From Candidatus Bathyarchaeota archaeon (lineage in GTDB: Archaea > Thermoproteota > Bathyarchaeia > RBG-16-48-13 > JAGMEO01): 7,632 nucleotides of DNA. Below, piece by piece: positions 5,527-7,632 of the stretch (position 1 is the first letter of the stretch; each line of letters starts with the position of its first letter). The DNA is taken from NCBI GenBank assembly GCA_030602965.1, contig JAUVYS010000056.1, forward strand, positions 1 through 7,632. The letters are read 5' to 3'. The translations under genes and the position numbers were made by a program. The notes beneath the pieces are model-generated. The model saw only the letters and a list, made by a program, of their open reading frames with translations, made no database searches and was not told the DNA's origin.

Positions 5527-5675
5527 TTAATCTTAGAATTATAAGATTAAGTACGTAGTAATCTGGAATGAAAGAAGAATAAATTGGGCTTTAAACTGAT
5601 TACATATATATAAATGTAATAAGGGAATCGAGCATTTCTTTAGGATTTTTGCCATTTTCTCGATCTCGATATCTC
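5527..5675 (+). repeat. Hairpin module, copy 1
   Basis: Hairpin TTAATCTTA, loop GAATTA, TAAGATTAA (5527-5550, 9-bp stem), then GAATGAAAGAAGAATAAATT, GGGCTTTAAAC and TGATTACATATATA at 5597. In this copy ATTACAT (5599) and ATGTAAT also pair as 7-bp arms. The module ends in CATTTCTTTAGGATTTT and CTCGATCTCGATATCTC. It is the most diverged of the three copies. Confidence 0.55.
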
Positions 5676-5710
5676 AGAATTTATCTTGATATTGATCCAT
5701 ATATCTGCAA

Positions 5711-5875
5711 GTAAAGATTAGAAATATAATCTTTACAACCGAGTGAAAAAAGATATTTTAAGCCCCTTTCTGATTACATATATTATATATATAATGAAGG
5801 AGAAACCGCATTTTCCCCTAGTTTTCAGCGTTTATTCCCATCTTAAGATCTTTAGTTCATCTGGATATCTCTTAT
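5711..5875 (+). repeat. Hairpin module, copy 2
   Basis: Perfect hairpin GTAAAGATTA, loop GAAATA, TAATCTTTAC (5711-5736, 10-bp stem). Then GAGTGAAAAAAGATATTTTA, AGCCCCTTTC, TGATTACATATATTATATAT (5771), and after about 30 bases CCCCTAGTTTTCAGCGTTT, CATCTTAAGATCTTTAG and CATCTGGATATCTCTTA. Spacing from hairpin end to TGATTAC is 35 bases. Confidence 0.65.
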
Positions 5876-5895
5876 TTTAGACATAAAACAACTCA

Positions 5896-6075
5896 GTATA
5901 ATAATACATATTTATTATTACACTATTTAAGCCCCTGAAATAAAAAAAGATATTTCGAGCCCTAGAGTGATTACATATATTATATAACATATAGAGATGA
6001 AATCATGTTTTTTCCTAGTTTTCAACGTTTTCCCTATCTTAAGATCTTTATTCCATCCCGTTATCTCTTTATCTC
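5896..6075 (+). repeat. Hairpin module, copy 3
   Basis: Hairpin TAATAATA, loop CATATT, TATTATTA (5899-5920), extendable by GT/AC across one mismatch. Then ATTTAAGCCCCTGAAA, AAAAAAAGATATTTCGAGCC, TGATTACATATATTATATA (5968), TTTTTTCCTAGTTTTCAACG, TATCTTAAGATCTTTAT and CATCCCGTTATCTC. It aligns closely with copy 2 over its second half. Confidence 0.65.
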
Positions 6076-6203
6076 ATCCCAATATCTTTTTCGAGCAGGT
6101 GATCACATCTATTTCTAATTCAATGTGCCTTTACGAGTGTATTTTTTCGTCTAAAGATCAATCCACTAAGGATCACATATAGTTCTCTCTGAAATTATTC
6201 TAA

Positions 6204-6350
6204 AATGCTAAAAAACACGCGAATTCTGTTTTACTCACGCGCAGTGAAACTTATAATTTAGAAAAGTTTGCCGCAACATTACTCGTCGCCTTAATCATAG
6301 GCACAGTATCCCCCGTAACAAGTAGTCCATTGACAGAGGAAGCGCGCGCG
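6204..6350 (+). pseudogene. Broken signal-peptide-like N-terminus
   Basis: One frame (codons on 6246 onward) reads LEKFAATLLVALIIGTVSPV, then TSSPLTEEARA. This is an almost textbook signal peptide: charged n-region, about 14 hydrophobic residues, then a small-residue cleavage area. The frame has no start codon. GTG 6244 (MKLII) and ATG 6204 lie in a neighbouring frame that stops at TAG 6259, so a one-base shift would restore a start. After EEARA the frame runs into the antisense of the next gene and loses protein character. I read this as the truncated front of a secreted-protein gene whose body is absent. Chance is possible. Confidence 0.3.
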
Positions 6351-6359
6351 ATATTTTAT

Positions 6360-6749
6360 TCAAAAATGGCCTTTTATTCTTTCTTTGATATAGTCAAATC
6401 CTTTTTTCTTTAATTCCCCTTTCATTATTCTATTTGGATGATAAGTAAATGCAATCTCTGCTTTGGATTTTTTTATTTGTTTTCCAAAAGCATCTTTCAT
6501 TTTCGGAAATATAGCGTTAAATGCTTTACCGCCTATCAAAACGATAAGTTTGGGTTGAACGATATCTATTTCTCTCCACAAATATTCTTTACAACATAGA
6601 CAAGCCTTATCAAAAGCATTATTGAAATTTCTAGATAATCTTTCCTTTGCAGCTTTTACAGATTCTCTTTCCTTTTGTATGAAACACTTCGCTGTATGCG
6701 TCCAATAGATTGCATTAACTGTAGCAAGACTTTTTGGGTCGATTACCAT
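6360..6749 (-). CDS. Short uracil-DNA-glycosylase-superfamily protein
   Basis: The 129-residue product matches the second half of Fe-S uracil-DNA glycosylases (families 4/5), which remove uracil from DNA. Seen: IYWTHTAKC (14-22, corresponding to the Y-I-T-N-x-V-K-C strand), then ACLCCKEYLWREIDIVQPKLIVLIGGKAF (49-77, corresponding to the A-C-R-P-Y-L...P-K-V-I-V-x-L-G segment), and FTYHPNR (101-107), the counterpart of the HPS leucine-loop motif. Missing is the first part of the family with the G-E-A-P-G uracil-binding motif and the first cysteine pair; usual length is about 190-220 residues. An in-frame stop lies not far upstream and no such motif is seen there, so this is a truncated glycosylase or a non-catalytic relative. 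Three clustered cysteines (50, 52, 53) could still hold a metal. A TATA-like AATAATATA lies near 6788-6797. It is divergent from archease. Confidence 0.6.
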   Translation of the reverse strand: MVIDPKSLATVNAIYWTHTAKCFIQKERESVKAAKERLSRNFNNAFDKACLCCKEYLWREIDIVQPKLIVLIGGKAFNAIFPKMKDAFGKQIKKSKAEIAFTYHPNRIMKGELKKKGFDYIKERIKGHF

Positions 6750-7022
6750 CCTATTATCGGTTAAACCCCCAAGACAACTATTTTGACTATATTATTTACT
6801 CTTAATATGCTTCCGATGTGAAACAGACTTGGGTTTTCTATGTAAATCTTTGGAATGTACTGAGCCTCGAACATGACACAAAATCTTTTACGCTACAAAT
6901 ATTCTTTAAGTTATTTTAACAAAACAAGTTCATATGTACGATTCTTAGGGAAGAGAAACAGCGTATAAAAGATTTTGAGTAATCAGCTTTTCCATCGCTT
7001 TGATCAAATCAAAAAACATATA

Positions 7023-7034
7023 TTAACGCGTTAA
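7023..7034. promoter_or_regulatory. Perfect 12-bp palindrome TTAACGCGTTAA
   Basis: A GC-centred palindrome in AT-rich intergenic DNA, about 140 bases before archease. It could be an operator for a dimeric regulator; with only one copy the function is uncertain. Confidence 0.3.
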
Positions 7035-7145
7035 AAAAAAGGGTTGTTGCTAAATGAAGAAGAATACGCTGAAAATATGGGTACAAGAAAGATAATTTCA
7101 CATTTTGACAATGAAGTGTGCGGGCCTAGGCATTCTTTTGGCAGA

Positions 7146-7158
7146 TTATTATAAAGGG
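7146..7158 (+). promoter_or_regulatory. TATA box of the archease-rtcB operon
   Basis: ATTATTATAAAGG is centred about 24-26 bases before the ATG at 7176, the archaeal spacing for transcription starting at or next to the start codon. There is no Shine-Dalgarno sequence before 7176, so archease is probably translated from a leaderless mRNA. Confidence 0.5.
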
Positions 7159-7175
7159 TTATAATAGGTTGTCCT

Positions 7176-7595
7176 ATGAAAAACTTCGAATTTATTGAAG
7201 ATTTAACTTCAGATGTGATGTTCAAAGCATATGGGAAAACACTAGAAGAGTTGTTTAGTAACGCAGCTTTAGCTTTATCTAGCATAACATGTCAAATAGG
7301 TAAAATAGAACACAAAAAAGTCAAGGAAATAGAAGTTAAGGGAAAAAGTCTGGAGGATTTAATGTTTAACTGGCTGCAGGAGCTGATCGTGGCCGTTGAT
7401 ACGGATAATTTGTTCTTTTCCAAGTTTGAGATATTGAAGATAAAAGAAGACGGTGCCTATTTAAAAGCGAGATGTTACGGTGAAACTACAACTCCTGAAA
7501 AAGGGGGAACGGTCGTAAAAAGCGTCACATATTATAAGTATGAACTTAAAAAAATAAAAGAAGGGTATAGCGTTAGAGTTAGTTTAGATATTTAA
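7176..7595 (+). CDS. Archease, activator of RNA ligase RtcB
   Basis: The 139-residue protein has the full length of the archease family, small calcium-binding proteins that promote guanylylation and multiple turnover of the tRNA-splicing ligase RtcB. Signatures: FEFIEDLTSDVMFKAYGKTL (4-22) with the conserved Asp13, LEELFSNAALAL (23-34), the WLQELIVAVDTDNLFFSKFEI segment (66-86), VVKSVTYYKYEL (113-124), and the typical end VRVSLDI with Asp138. The position usually His in E-H-T-A-D is Leu here, and the usual His after V-T-Y is Tyr, mild deviations from the family. The gene is followed by GGAGG and a new ATG 14 bases after its stop, consistent with the known archease-rtcB operon. The TATA box at 7146 drives it. 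Confidence 0.92.
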   Translation: MKNFEFIEDLTSDVMFKAYGKTLEELFSNAALALSSITCQIGKIEHKKVKEIEVKGKSLEDLMFNWLQELIVAVDTDNLFFSKFEILKIKEDGAYLKARCYGETTTPEKGGTVVKSVTYYKYELKKIKEGYSVRVSLDI

Positions 7596-7600
7596 GGAGG
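7596..7600 (+). promoter_or_regulatory. Shine-Dalgarno of the gene after archease
   Basis: GGAGG directly after the TAA of archease, 9 bases before ATG 7610. It contrasts with the leaderless first gene: internal operon genes use a Shine-Dalgarno sequence here. Confidence 0.75.
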
Positions 7601-7609
7601 AAATTAATA

Positions 7610-7632
7610 ATGAAGGAAAAACTGAAGCAGAT
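7610..7632 (+). CDS. rtcB: Probable RNA ligase RtcB, first 7 codons only
   Basis: Only MKEKLKQ and part of the eighth codon lie in the window. The call rests on context: archease is commonly followed by rtcB in archaea, the gene has a strong GGAGG, and archaeal RtcB often starts with a short Met-Lys-rich stretch. RtcB joins tRNA halves after intron removal, using GTP and a metal. The residues themselves do not prove the identity. Confidence 0.55.

Larger units (their letters stand above)
5061..6203. other. Gene-free, repeat-rich region of about 1.1 kb
   Basis: I see no convincing gene on either strand. The plus strand is biased to T and C, with ATCT and ATATCT words throughout. The region divides into the 20-bp-register array (5100-5345), a decayed continuation with CATCTCAGAATC, CGTCTTAATATTC and CATCTTAACATTC (5346-5526), and three hairpin modules (5527-6080), in which ATCTCGATATCTC and CATCTGGATATCTC words recur. 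The stretch 6081-6203 is AT-rich without clear repeats. Frames such as 5997-6182 are composed of repeat sequence and are not credible genes. Confidence 0.7.
6750..7175. other. Divergent promoter region, about 430 bases, no convincing gene
   Basis: It separates the UDG-like gene (minus) from archease (plus). I see AT-rich sequence, the palindrome at 7023, and a 36-codon frame at 7044-7154 (TTG start, contains HFDNEVCGPRHSFGRLL) that ends inside the archease TATA box; this may be the remnant of a host gene tail, but it is too short to claim. Confidence 0.5.

Noticed and set aside
5997..6182. 61-residue plus-strand gene starting at ATG 5997
   Set aside because: It is built from the repeat module and T-rich DNA, has no ribosome site, and its start region in copy 2 (ATG 5794) gives an unrelated 28-codon frame that ends early.

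Overview
The window looks like a chromosomal stretch of an uncultured archaeon that carries an integrated mobile element, or a relic of one. Archaeal origin is suggested by an archease gene placed directly before what looks like the start of rtcB, by AT-rich TATA elements about 25 bases before several start codons (leaderless arrangement), by a uracil-DNA-glycosylase-like protein with Fe-S-type cysteines, and by an AbrB-type small regulator. The exact lineage cannot be read from this sequence.

Left part (1-4683), mobile-element module. A tyrosine recombinase (cut by the window edge) is followed by a minus-strand gene for a large winged-helix protein of unknown family. This is divergent from a compact plus-strand operon: an AbrB-type regulator, three or four tiny overlapping or closely packed genes, and a large P-loop ATPase of the primase-helicase type. 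The divergent promoter region holds a perfect 16-bp palindrome plus an extra half-site, probably the operator of the element. The last codons of the ATPase gene are themselves a 9-bp tandem repeat that continues past the stop codon. About 55 bases of AT-rich DNA later the same 9-bp repeat appears in the opposite orientation. Two inverted iteron arrays around an AT-rich core, next to a helicase gene, make a good candidate replication origin.

Middle part (4684-6359), gene-poor and repeat-rich. It starts with the C-terminal fragment of a MinD-superfamily ATPase, then about 1.1 kb without a convincing gene. This stretch holds (a) an array of ATATCT-centred motifs with a clear 20-bp register and (b) three diverged copies of a module made of a hairpin with a 6-nt loop followed 35-50 nt later by TGATTACATATAT. 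Hairpin sequence differs among the copies but the geometry is kept. A broken signal-peptide-like frame lies at the end of this stretch.

Right part (6360-7632), probably host backbone: a short UDG-superfamily protein on the minus strand, a divergent promoter region of about 430 bases, then archease and the first codons of a gene expected to be the RNA ligase RtcB.

My reading (inference) is a small integrative plasmid-like element: recombinase for integration, winged-helix/AbrB switch for control, helicase plus iterons for replication. The degraded host fragments and repeat DNA suggest an old insertion hot spot. The most novel items are the inverted iteron arrays fused to the helicase reading frame and the three-copy hairpin module.
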